NCBI GenBank assembly: GCA_002457675.1
Contig: NTKK01000003.1
Location: 124,001 to 188,000 of the forward strand
Direction of reading: 5' to 3'
From: Bacteroidetes bacterium MED-G17
Lineage (GTDB): Bacteria; Bacteroidota; Bacteroidia; NS11-12g; UBA9320
Length of the DNA: 64,000 nucleotides
Shown here piece after piece: positions 54,857 through 62,800 of the stretch. Each line of letters begins with the position of its first letter. Position 1 is the first letter of the stretch. Made by a program: the position numbers and the translations under genes. The notes under the pieces were generated by a model. The model was not told where the DNA came from. It did not search any database and saw only the letters and a program-made list of their open reading frames with translations.

Positions 54857-55600
54857 TTAAAATTCAAATTGAAATCCCATGTTTTTCAACGTATTATATT
54901 TATCTCTGTCAAAACGATACAACTTGGCAGGCCTATGATTTACATTGCTTTGTAACTCGTTTAAATCTTCTAAAATTTTCATGGAGAGAATTTTTTTTCT
55001 AAAATTCGGTTTGTCATACTCAACCCCAAAAATCGCTTCATAAGTACTTTGTAATTCTAGAAGGGTGAATTTTTCTGGGAGTAACTCAAAGCCAATGGAT
55101 TCGTATTTCGCTTTTTTTCTTAAACGTTTTAAACCTTTTCTAATAATAAATGCATGGTCAAAAGCCAACTCTGGAAGCTCATTAATATCCCACCACTTAG
55201 TATCTTTTGCCCAAGCGGCAGGCAAAGGATAAATATTCTCTGATTTAACCAATGAAAAAAATCCAACAGTGAGTACTCTGCCCATTGGGTGTCTGTCAAT
55301 GGCTCCAAATGTCTTGAATTGCTTGAAATAAATTTCTCTTAATCCTGTTAGTTGATATAAAACCCGTTCGGCTGCATTTTTCAAATCTTCATCTTTTTTC
55401 AATAAATCACCTGGCAAAGCCCAATAGCCACGATAAGGAGAAACGCCTCTTTCAACCAATAGTACTTTCAGTTTGCCAGATTGATACCCGAGGACAATAC
55501 AATCAACAGATACCCCAAATACGAATGGATAACCAAGATTTTCTTCTCCATAATCATTTGTGGAATAATAGTCTTTTAACGCTTCTTTTTGGTTATACAT
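54857..55600 (-). CDS. Nudix-related transcriptional regulator (NrtR/AraR type)
   Basis: A 247-residue protein with an N-terminal Nudix fold (about residues 25-165: VDCIVLGYQSGKLKVLLVER, GYWALPGDLLKKDEDLKNAA) and a C-terminal winged helix (about 170-247: FTLLELQSTYEAIFGVEYDK, PNFRKKILSMKILEDL, GRPAKLYRF-like HRPAKLYRFD). This is the NrtR/AraR layout, in which the Nudix domain senses a nucleotide or sugar effector. The Nudix box is degraded (G x5 D then ER, and no EE pair), arguing against hydrolysis. First gene of the regulator-symporter-GH3 operon, divergent from the type IX protein gene. I infer local sugar control. Confidence 0.85.
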   Translation of the reverse strand: MYNQKEALKDYYSTNDYGEENLGYPFVFGVSVDCIVLGYQSGKLKVLLVERGVSPYRGYWALPGDLLKKDEDLKNAAERVLYQLTGLREIYFKQFKTFGAIDRHPMGRVLTVGFFSLVKSENIYPLPAAWAKDTKWWDINELPELAFDHAFIIRKGLKRLRKKAKYESIGFELLPEKFTLLELQSTYEAIFGVEYDKPNFRKKILSMKILEDLNELQSNVNHRPAKLYRFDRDKYNTLKNMGFQFEF

Positions 55601-55630
55601 TTAGCCAAGCAAATAAACATCTTTTTTGGG

Positions 55631-55655
55631 ACTTATGGTTTATTTTACCTTAAGT
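55631..55655. promoter_or_regulatory. Putative operator between the regulator gene and the type IX protein gene
   Basis: ACTTATGGT, a 7-base spacer and ACCTTAAGT: one mismatch from the perfect repeat at 42536-42560, with identical spacer length. It lies 31 bases before the regulator's ATG on the minus side and could also act on the plus-strand gene. Autoregulation is a reasonable inference. Confidence 0.6.
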
Positions 55656-55665
55656 TGGTAATTTG

Positions 55666-55690
55666 ACTTATAGTATTTTTTACTTTAACA
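55666..55690. promoter_or_regulatory. Weak second copy of the operator
   Basis: ACTTATAGT, a 7-base spacer and ACTTTAACA. The left half differs from the consensus at one base; the right half matches only partly. It lies ten bases upstream of a TAAGTTTG box for the type IX protein gene, the same relation to the promoter as at susC. It may be a low-affinity site or chance. Confidence 0.35.
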
Positions 55691-55699
55691 ATTTTTCTT

Positions 55700-55707
55700 T
55701 AAGTTTG
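55700..55707 (+). promoter_or_regulatory. Putative promoter -7 box of the type IX secreted protein gene
   Basis: TAAGTTTG matches the TAnnTTTG consensus and lies 20 bases before the ATG at 55728. No clear -33 TTTG is seen at the usual spacing. Confidence 0.45.
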
Positions 55708-55727
55708 GATTACTAAAACATTAACAT

Positions 55728-57602
55728 ATGAAAAAACTTTTATTTGCAGTGAGCATTCTAGTTAGTATAACTGCTTTTGCTCAAATTGAGGGAACTTGGA
55801 GAATATCCAATGAGTTCGGCTCATTGATGGTTGGGCCCTCCGTAGGCTCTGGACAATATTATTCCTATCCTGGCGATGGTTCTCGACCTTGCTTGCTTGA
55901 CGACTCCTTTACATTCAATAATGACGGTTCTTTTGCCATGAATGTCCAAAATGAAACATGGTTAGAGACAGGCGCACATGGTGTAACTACAGAAGGTTGT
56001 GGTGCTACAATTGCACCTTTTGATGGCTCAAGTTTGGCTACATGGAAATATGATGCAGGTGCCAAAACGCTTACAGTCGTGGGCAAAGGTGCGTACCTTG
56101 GTCTCAATAAAGCATACAATGGAGGAGAGCTAGTGAATTGGGCACCAGTACAAGATAGTATTGTGTATCAAGTTACAGATTTAAGTGATGAGAAAATGAC
56201 CTTAGATATTGCAGTTGGTGGAGGTAATTGGTGGCGTTTTATTTTGGCCAAGGAAGGGGTTGTACAATCAACTTCAAATACGGTTGAATTTTCTGCTTCC
56301 GACGCTTGGGTAGGCTACGCAAATATATTCGATTTTGCAGGCGCTTATCAATTTGGCAATGCTTGGGCGATAGATGAGCTTAAAACGACAATTGATGTGA
56401 CGGGAAATAGCATAACATTGCAACCCAATTTTAACTTATTTGGCGATGGTACAGATGAATATTGGGCAAAAGATGGAAAGGGTCAAAAAAATGTTGAAGC
56501 CAATACAGAAGTTGAAACAGACGGTTCATTTAATGGTAAAGACCTTACCTTCCGCGGCTCTGTGCTAAGTAATACCCTTGATACAAGCTACGATGCTTAC
56601 TTTCATATCGTGGCACTCGATCCCAACAATGGCTATCAAGATGCTTTGGGCGGTGCAGGTCGAACAAAACTTCCGTCTAGCGGTAATTTTTCTGTTACCA
56701 TTTCTGGTGACGATTTAGCTGCAGGTCTTGTAGTGAAATATGGATTTAGAATTTTTGGGGTAAATGCCAATCCAGCTGATGAAACTGCTCTTGGTAGCGT
56801 TGTTATTGGTGAAACTCAGCCTGAATTGGCAGGTAGATGGAAGCTTGCTCCACGAGGTGGATCGATGGGTGTAGGTCCCAATCAAGGTGATATTTCTTGG
56901 TGGAACAATTCACAAGAAGACGTAGAAACTAGACATTGCTTATTTGCTGATCACTATGTTTTCAATATAGATGGATCTTTTGAAAATGATTTGGCTGAAC
57001 ACACTTGGTTGGAAACTTGGCAAGCAGCAGAAGAGGGTTGTGGAGAACCAGTAGCGCCGCACGATGGTTCTGCGTCTGCAACTTGGTCTTACGATGCGCC
57101 CACAAAATCAATTACACTTGTTGGGAAAGGTGCTTATTTAGGCCTTTCAAAAGTTACAAATACCACACAATTGGAAGATCCTGCAAATGCACCAGATACG
57201 ATTACTTATTTAGTTACAGATTTCTCTGACAGCACACTTATGCTTGACATCAATTATGGCAATGGCGGAGAAGGTTGGTGGAGATTCAATTTTGTTCGAA
57301 CAGATGAAACCATGTCCATTGATTCTTTAGCAAAAGATACAGGTGATACTAGCGGGTTCATCATTGATCCAAAATGGGGTGCCACTTCAATCTATCCAAA
57401 CCCTACCAATGAGTTTGTAAATATCCAGAGTAACGAGAGATTTACTTCCTATTTGATATACGATCAATTAGGTCAAACCATTCAAAAAGGTGAAATTGTT
57501 GCCAATAGAATTTCTGTTGCCGACTTGAGAAGAGGTGTTTACTTCATAGCTATTATTAACGAAGAAAATCTTGGATTTGTGAGAAAACTAATCAAGGACT
57601 AA
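55728..57602 (+). CDS. Type IX secreted protein with two repeat domains, probable glucan-binding
   Basis: A 624-residue protein: signal peptide (ending ITAFAQ), repeat domain 1 (about 20-180), a separate central beta-rich domain (about 183-365), repeat domain 2 (about 367-530) and a type A sorting tail (SIYPNPTNEFVNIQS to GFVRKLIKD). The two repeats share VGP, a C-x-x-D-x-F-x-F strand, VGKGAYLGL and a WWRF end, and match the second domain of the PKD lipoprotein at 47164. No catalytic signature is visible. Export by the type IX system, an operator next to it and these shared domains suggest a cell-surface beta-glucan-binding protein, which is inferred. Confidence 0.82.
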   Translation: MKKLLFAVSILVSITAFAQIEGTWRISNEFGSLMVGPSVGSGQYYSYPGDGSRPCLLDDSFTFNNDGSFAMNVQNETWLETGAHGVTTEGCGATIAPFDGSSLATWKYDAGAKTLTVVGKGAYLGLNKAYNGGELVNWAPVQDSIVYQVTDLSDEKMTLDIAVGGGNWWRFILAKEGVVQSTSNTVEFSASDAWVGYANIFDFAGAYQFGNAWAIDELKTTIDVTGNSITLQPNFNLFGDGTDEYWAKDGKGQKNVEANTEVETDGSFNGKDLTFRGSVLSNTLDTSYDAYFHIVALDPNNGYQDALGGAGRTKLPSSGNFSVTISGDDLAAGLVVKYGFRIFGVNANPADETALGSVVIGETQPELAGRWKLAPRGGSMGVGPNQGDISWWNNSQEDVETRHCLFADHYVFNIDGSFENDLAEHTWLETWQAAEEGCGEPVAPHDGSASATWSYDAPTKSITLVGKGAYLGLSKVTNTTQLEDPANAPDTITYLVTDFSDSTLMLDINYGNGGEGWWRFNFVRTDETMSIDSLAKDTGDTSGFIIDPKWGATSIYPNPTNEFVNIQSNERFTSYLIYDQLGQTIQKGEIVANRISVADLRRGVYFIAIINEENLGFVRKLIKD

Positions 57603-57622
57603 ACTTTCATTTTATATAGATC

Positions 57623-57656
57623 AATAAAAAAGGGGCTTTGTGGCCCCTTTTTTATT
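57623..57656 (+). terminator. Strong intrinsic terminator after the type IX protein gene
   Basis: A perfect 14-base-pair stem (AATAAAAAAGGGGC and its complement GCCCCTTTTTTATT) encloses a 6-base loop. The 3' arm supplies the T-run. It lies 20 bases after the stop and marks the right end of the beta-glucan locus. Confidence 0.9.
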
Positions 57657-57725
57657 TTGTAAACAGCCTATTAGTAAAAGAAGCCTTAAACAGTGTGTGC
57701 TTTGGTAATGCTATCTTTGAAGCAA

Positions 57726-58169
57726 ATGAACAAACTTGCCTTAATAGAAAAATGTCTAACTGATTTAGATAGCAGCATTGCTGAAATGAAATCTTCTTTA
57801 CAGTCCTTAGAAGAAGATATGCAAAATGACACCAAAAGTTCAGCAGGAGACAAGTTTGAAACCTCTAGAGAAATGATGAGTCAAGAAAGAGAAAAACTGA
57901 TGTATCGAATAAATCTCCAACAAAAACAAAGAAATATGCTTGCACATTTACCCACACAAAAAACGAATAAAGCTGGATTAGGGTCACTTATTTTAACAGA
58001 TAAACAGTGTTTTTTCTTAAGCCAAAGTTTGGGCAAAAGGTTGTTTCAAGGTTTTGAGATAATTTTTATTTCGGTGCAAGCGCCAATTGCACAACAATTA
58101 ATCAATAAGGAAATTGGAGAATGCTTTCAATGGAATGGCACACAGTATAAAATTGTAGATTTAATATAA
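57726..58169 (+). CDS. GreA/GreB-like protein
   Basis: A 147-residue protein from the ATG at 57726. The N-terminal half is a charged helical hairpin (LTDLDSSIAEMKSSLQSLEE, then SSAGDKFETSREMMSQE), and the C-terminal half ends GECFQWNGTQYKIVDLI with ISVQAPIAQQLINKEIG, matching the C-terminal domain of GreA (a domain that binds RNA polymerase). Small Gre-like proteins of this type are frequent in Bacteroidota and are sometimes mislabelled. Whether it stimulates RNA cleavage is uncertain, as the acidic tip residues are not clear. An upstream GTG (57693) is possible but adds no family sequence. Confidence 0.65.
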   Translation: MNKLALIEKCLTDLDSSIAEMKSSLQSLEEDMQNDTKSSAGDKFETSREMMSQEREKLMYRINLQQKQRNMLAHLPTQKTNKAGLGSLILTDKQCFFLSQSLGKRLFQGFEIIFISVQAPIAQQLINKEIGECFQWNGTQYKIVDLI

Positions 58170-58241
58170 TTTTTTTTAGAAAAGTCAACCAACTTGGCTT
58201 TCTGTTGTTTAGGTTCTAAATAAAATTAATTTCTTTGTTAT

Positions 58242-59474
58242 ATGCAGTCAAAAAAGGATTCTAACATTCGTGTGCATGCGCAAAAAATTGCAGAAAATTT
58301 TGGCACTCCAACGTACGTATATGATGGCTCTACAATTGCCCAACAATATGAAAATATGAAAGCTGCGTTTACTGGGGTTAATGTGAAAATAAAATATGCT
58401 TGTAAGGCACTTAGTAATATAAATATTCTCAAACTAATGAATTCTTTGGGGAGTGGATTAGATACAGTTTCTATTCAGGAAGCAATGCTAGGCGTACATG
58501 CAGGTTTTGATCCTAAAGACATAATTTTTACGCCCAATAGTGTAGATATGAATGAGATGCGAGATGCGGCTCATTTGGGTTTGGTAATCAATATTGATAA
58601 TCTTTCAATTTTAGAACAATTTGGCAATGAATTTGGCGATAAACATCCCGTATGTATTCGCTTAAATCCCCACATTATGGCAGGTGGGCATGCACACATT
58701 TCTACGGGGCACATTGATAGCAAGTTTGGTATTTCTATTTATCAACTACCACATGTTCATCGTATTGTTGAAGCAACAGGCCTGAAAATTAATGGTTTGC
58801 ACATGCATACTGGATCAGACATCTTAGATGCGGATGTTTTTTTGAGAGGGGCCGAATTACTTTTTGACGCTTCCGAGAAATTTGAGGATTTAGAATTTAT
58901 GGATTTTGGCTCAGGTTTTAAAGTGGCTTATAAAGACAATGATATGACCACGGACATGAGTGATGTCGGACAAAAAATTTCGGAACGGTTTTTAAAGTTT
59001 TGTCAAGACTATGGTAAAGAGTTAGCCTTGTGGTTTGAACCCGGTAAATTTATTGTAAGTGAAGCAGGGCAGCTTTTGGTTAAGTGTAATGTAGTTAAAC
59101 AGACGACAAGCACCGTTTTTGTGGGGGTCAATTCTGGACAAAATCATCTAATTCGGCCAATGATGTATGATGCGTATCATAAAATTGAAAACGTAAGCAA
59201 CCCTGAGGGTATTGAGCGTATTTATTCTGTTGTAGGCTATATCTGTGAGACAGATACTTTTGGATATGATAGAAAAATAGCTGAAGTTAGAGAAGGGGAT
59301 ATTTTGGCAATACACAATGCAGGTGCCTATGGATTTCAAATGAGTAGCAATTACAACTCACGATATCGACCTTCAGAAGTGCTTATTTATAATGAGCAAG
59401 CCCACCTGATTAGAAGAAGAGAAACATTTAATGACTTGATTGCCAATCAAATTGTATTAGACGTTTGGGAATAG
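58242..59474 (+). CDS. lysA: Diaminopimelate decarboxylase
   Basis: The last step of lysine synthesis, with PLP. The 410 residues show the fold III PLP enzyme: VKIKYACKALSNINIL (Lys for the Schiff base), IRLNPHIMAGGHAHISTG, GLHMHTGSDI, LWFEPGKFIVSEAG, and the C-terminal catalytic Cys in GYICETDTFG. Length is normal. It begins with ATG and is transcribed alone; the next gene, pckA, converges on it with 21 bases between. Confidence 0.93.
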   Translation: MQSKKDSNIRVHAQKIAENFGTPTYVYDGSTIAQQYENMKAAFTGVNVKIKYACKALSNINILKLMNSLGSGLDTVSIQEAMLGVHAGFDPKDIIFTPNSVDMNEMRDAAHLGLVINIDNLSILEQFGNEFGDKHPVCIRLNPHIMAGGHAHISTGHIDSKFGISIYQLPHVHRIVEATGLKINGLHMHTGSDILDADVFLRGAELLFDASEKFEDLEFMDFGSGFKVAYKDNDMTTDMSDVGQKISERFLKFCQDYGKELALWFEPGKFIVSEAGQLLVKCNVVKQTTSTVFVGVNSGQNHLIRPMMYDAYHKIENVSNPEGIERIYSVVGYICETDTFGYDRKIAEVREGDILAIHNAGAYGFQMSSNYNSRYRPSEVLIYNEQAHLIRRRETFNDLIANQIVLDVWE

Positions 59475-59495
59475 TTGGCCCGTCTAGCACGCAAT

Positions 59496-61094
59496 CTATA
59501 CTTTAGCTCTAGTTTGTAATTTTGGTGCAGCAGCAATGGTTTCTGACGAACATCCCTCTGAATATTTTTCAAAATTTTCATTGAAAAGGTGAGCCAATTT
59601 TTGGCATATTTCTGTAAACTTTTGTTTGTCTTGCCAAGTATCTATTGGGTTTAGAAGTTCGGATGGGACGCCATCAACCTTTACAGGCATAGCCAGTCCA
59701 AAAAGCTCTTGATTATGGTATTCTGCATGGGCCAATTTTCCTTCTAAGGCGGCGGTGATCATCGCCCTAGTGTATTTTAATTTCATACGTTGACCAACTC
59801 CATATTCACCTCCAGACCAACCAGTATTAATAAGCCATACATTGATCTCAGGATTGGCTTTGAGTTTTTCTCCCAACATATTGGCGTATTCACTTGGATG
59901 CAAGGGGAGAAAAGCTTCACCAAAACAAGCAGAAAAAGTTGCTTTTGGTTCATTTATTCCTTCTTCTGTACCAGCAACTTTGGCTGTGTAACCAGAAATA
60001 AAGTGATACATGGCTTGACCAGCAGTCAATTTGGATATTGGAGGCAATACCCCAAAAGCGTCGCAGGTTAAAAAGAAAATATTTTTTGGAGGATTGCCAA
60101 TACTAGGTAGTTTGACTCCTTCAATGTGTTCAATGGGGTAAGCAACTCGGGTATTTTGTGTAACACGAATATCTTCAAAATTCACCTTATTGCTTCCTTC
60201 GAAAAAACGAACATTTTCTACCAAAGCACCCTTTTTGATGGCCCGGTAGATTTGTGGTTCTTTTTCTTCGCTGAGGTCGATACATTTAGCATAGCATCCG
60301 CCTTCAAAGTTAAAAACACTATTTTCTGACCATCCATGCTCATCATCTCCGATTAGCTTTCGATTCGAATCTGCAGAAAGTGTGGTTTTACCAGTTCCTG
60401 AAAGACCAAAAAAAACAGCAGTATCTCCGTTTTTACCTTCATTGGCTGAGCAGTGCATACTCAAAACGCCATGTTCTTTGGGTAAAGTAAAATTAAGCAC
60501 AGTAAAAATCCCTTTTTTAATTTCACCAGTATAACCTGTTCCACCGATAAGGATGATTTTCTTTGAAAAATTGGTAATTGAAAAATTGTGTTGACGAGTT
60601 CCATCTTCAGCAGCAACCGCCATAAAAGATGGGGCAGCCAATATGATCCAATCAGCATCCTCACGGAAACTATTGTCTTTAAACCGTTGAAAGAGGTTAT
60701 TGGCGAATAGGTTTTGATAAGCAGTCTCTGTAACAACTTTGATGCTCATCTGGTAATCTAAATCCGAGCAAACAAATGCATCTCGAATAAAAAGTTCTTT
60801 GCGACGGTAGTGTTTTAAAATCTTGTGCAACAAGCCTTCAAATTTTTCAGTTGATATAGGGTGGTTGATGTCGCCCCACCAGACTTTCTTTTCGGTAAAT
60901 ACATCTTTAACTACAAATTTATCCTTGGGAGAACGACCTGTAAATTCACCTGTATCGGCAGCGAGTGCGCCCATATCTGTTAGTTTACCCTCCTTGCGCT
61001 CAAGAGCGTAATCTATTAGTTCACTGGGACTTAGATTTATATGTGTTTTTTCTGCTTGGTCAATAATTTGGGAAATGATGGCTTTGTTATCCAT
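59496..61094 (-). CDS. pckA: Phosphoenolpyruvate carboxykinase (ATP)
   Basis: It converts oxaloacetate and ATP to PEP, the entry to gluconeogenesis. The 532 residues contain FTGRSPKDKFVV, the ATP-binding FFGLSGTGKTTLS (P-loop, kinase 1a), GDDEHGWSENSVFNFEGGCYAK (kinase 2 site, read as GDDEHGW and NFEGGCYAK), and the C-terminal NTGWSGGEYG. These match the ATP-dependent enzyme. A well-formed TAnnTTTG promoter precedes it. Next to lysA only by position. Confidence 0.96.
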   Translation of the reverse strand: MDNKAIISQIIDQAEKTHINLSPSELIDYALERKEGKLTDMGALAADTGEFTGRSPKDKFVVKDVFTEKKVWWGDINHPISTEKFEGLLHKILKHYRRKELFIRDAFVCSDLDYQMSIKVVTETAYQNLFANNLFQRFKDNSFREDADWIILAAPSFMAVAAEDGTRQHNFSITNFSKKIILIGGTGYTGEIKKGIFTVLNFTLPKEHGVLSMHCSANEGKNGDTAVFFGLSGTGKTTLSADSNRKLIGDDEHGWSENSVFNFEGGCYAKCIDLSEEKEPQIYRAIKKGALVENVRFFEGSNKVNFEDIRVTQNTRVAYPIEHIEGVKLPSIGNPPKNIFFLTCDAFGVLPPISKLTAGQAMYHFISGYTAKVAGTEEGINEPKATFSACFGEAFLPLHPSEYANMLGEKLKANPEINVWLINTGWSGGEYGVGQRMKLKYTRAMITAALEGKLAHAEYHNQELFGLAMPVKVDGVPSELLNPIDTWQDKQKFTEICQKLAHLFNENFEKYSEGCSSETIAAAPKLQTRAKV

Positions 61095-61117
61095 TGAAAT
61101 TGCCTTTTGAAGATATT

Positions 61118-61150
61118 CAAATGTATTTGACTGAGTTTGGCTTAAACAAA
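61118..61150 (-). promoter_or_regulatory. Putative promoter of pckA
   Basis: On the minus strand TACATTTG (61125-61118) matches the -7 consensus TAnnTTTG, and a TTTG (61150-61147) lies 21 bases upstream of it at the -33 position. The predicted transcript start would be about 17 bases before the pckA ATG. Confidence 0.5.
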
Positions 61151-61152
61151 AA

Positions 61153-61506
61153 TCAGCCGCCTTTTTTTGTTACTTTATAACCTTTTTGAATTAGGAATTG
61201 AAAAATTTTGTCTCTAAAATCACCTTGAACTACTATTTCTTCGTCTTTCCAAGCGCCCCCGGAGCCACAGAGCTGTTTTAGATTTTTGGTTAGTGCTTTA
61301 GCTTCTTCATCACTTCCCTCAAAGCCTTCAATAAGGGTGACAACTTTACCCTTCCGGTTCTTTTTGTCTCGGGAGAGGTAAAGGTTTTGTTTATCGGCTG
61401 GTCGTTGTTCTTCGGCATCTTCATTTGCTTCAAAAGATGCTTCCGGGTTTGTTGAGTAAATAAGGCCTCCTAAATCTTCTAAACCCAATTTATGCTTTTT
61501 GCCCAT
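61153..61506 (-). CDS. SUI1/YciH family protein (bacterial eIF1-like)
   Basis: A 117-residue protein with an N-terminal acidic and polar stretch (about 45 residues) and a C-terminal SUI1 fold: GKVVTLIEGFEGSDEEAKALTKNLKQLCGSGGAWKDEEIVVQGD, here noted as VVTLIEGFEGSDEEAKALTK and LKQLCGSGGAWKDEEIVVQG, ending FLIQKGYKVTKKGG. That is the family's basic RNA-binding region. YciH proteins are relatives of eIF1; a role in start-codon choice is suggested for E. coli but not shown here. ATG start, single gene. Confidence 0.88.
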   Translation of the reverse strand: MGKKHKLGLEDLGGLIYSTNPEASFEANEDAEEQRPADKQNLYLSRDKKNRKGKVVTLIEGFEGSDEEAKALTKNLKQLCGSGGAWKDEEIVVQGDFRDKIFQFLIQKGYKVTKKGG

Positions 61507-61607
61507 ATGGCAAAGGTAAAAGCATTTTTCTGTACTAAAGGTGATTAACTAGTGATGAACAAACTTTGGTTAAAAAAACAAAAGCACGAAAATCTGATGT
61601 AAACTAT

Positions 61608-62765
61608 TTAAGAAATCCAGCTTTTATAGTAATCAGGATCCTCAATATTCAATGCATCTTGAGTGAGATTCAACGGATAAAATGGATCAATCATCACTGC
61701 CAATTCTTTAGTTTCATTTTGACCAATGCTTTTTTCTACCGTACCTGGATGTGGTCCATGAGGAATCCCTTTCGGGTGCAATGTAATCATTCCTTTTTCA
61801 ACATGTTTTCTGCTCATAAAATCACCATCTACATAATATAAGATTTCGTCGCTGTCCACATTGCTGTGGTTGTAAGGCGCAGGAATACTTTGTGGGTGAT
61901 AGTCATATAAACGGGGAACAAATGAACAAATAACAAAATTATTGCCTTCAAATGTTTGATGAATAGGAGGTGGTAAATGTATACGCCCAGTAATGGGTTC
62001 AAAATTGTGTATGCTAAAGCCAAAAGGGTAAACATAGCCGTCCCAGCCTATTGCATCAAAGGGATGGCTTGCCATGGTGTAATTAAAGTATTGATCAGAC
62101 TTTTTAATTATCACCTTATAGTCACCAATCTCGTCGTAGGTTTTAAGATTTTCAGGTAGTTTGATGTCTCTTTCGCAATAGGGTGCGTGCTCCAAAAGTT
62201 GTCCAAAATTATTCAGATAACGTTTGGGAGGATGAATAGGAGAAAAACTTTCAGTAATAAAAATTCTGTTGTTTTCGTTTTCAACATCCAATTGATAGGT
62301 AGTTCCTCTTGGAATTACCAAATAATCTCCATATTCAAATGGAATTTGGCCATAAATTGTTTTTAACTTGCCAGAACCTTCGTGTATAAAAAGGACTTCA
62401 TCTGCGTCCGCATTTTTATAGAAATAATCTTGCATACTTTGTCTAGGTGCTGCAGACCCAATATATAAATCTTTGTTGCCAAATAGGATTTTTCTACTCT
62501 CAAGATAATCGTTCTCTGGAGCAAACGAAAATGTAGTAAAACTTCTATGTTTTAAATTTTCAGAAAGTACAAAATTGGGTTTTACACTTTTCGCCTTTTC
62601 AACCTCTTTCACCAAAGTGGGAGCATGACAGTGGTAAAGTAGAGAGTATATGTTAGAAAAACCCTCTGTACTAACTAGTTCTTCAGCATACAATTTTCCA
62701 TTGGATTTTCTGAATTGGGTGTGTCTCTTATTTGGTATTTTACCCTGTGTATAATAAAACGGCAT
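61608..62765 (-). CDS. hmgA: Homogentisate 1,2-dioxygenase
   Basis: It opens the ring of homogentisate in tyrosine and phenylalanine breakdown. At 385 residues it matches the shorter bacterial form. Visible: PFYYTQGKIPNKRHTQFR at the N-terminus, VLFIHEGSGKLKTIYGQIPF and YLVIPRGTTYQL from the cupin core, and the C-terminal IPHGPHPGTVEKSIG with iron-ligand His residues. It is divergent from the TPR lipoprotein gene with 35 bases between. No other homogentisate-pathway gene is in view. Confidence 0.85.
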   Translation of the reverse strand: MPFYYTQGKIPNKRHTQFRKSNGKLYAEELVSTEGFSNIYSLLYHCHAPTLVKEVEKAKSVKPNFVLSENLKHRSFTTFSFAPENDYLESRKILFGNKDLYIGSAAPRQSMQDYFYKNADADEVLFIHEGSGKLKTIYGQIPFEYGDYLVIPRGTTYQLDVENENNRIFITESFSPIHPPKRYLNNFGQLLEHAPYCERDIKLPENLKTYDEIGDYKVIIKKSDQYFNYTMASHPFDAIGWDGYVYPFGFSIHNFEPITGRIHLPPPIHQTFEGNNFVICSFVPRLYDYHPQSIPAPYNHSNVDSDEILYYVDGDFMSRKHVEKGMITLHPKGIPHGPHPGTVEKSIGQNETKELAVMIDPFYPLNLTQDALNIEDPDYYKSWIS

Positions 62766-62800
62766 GCTTTTATGTAGTCAAAATTAACGAAATTCGCCTC

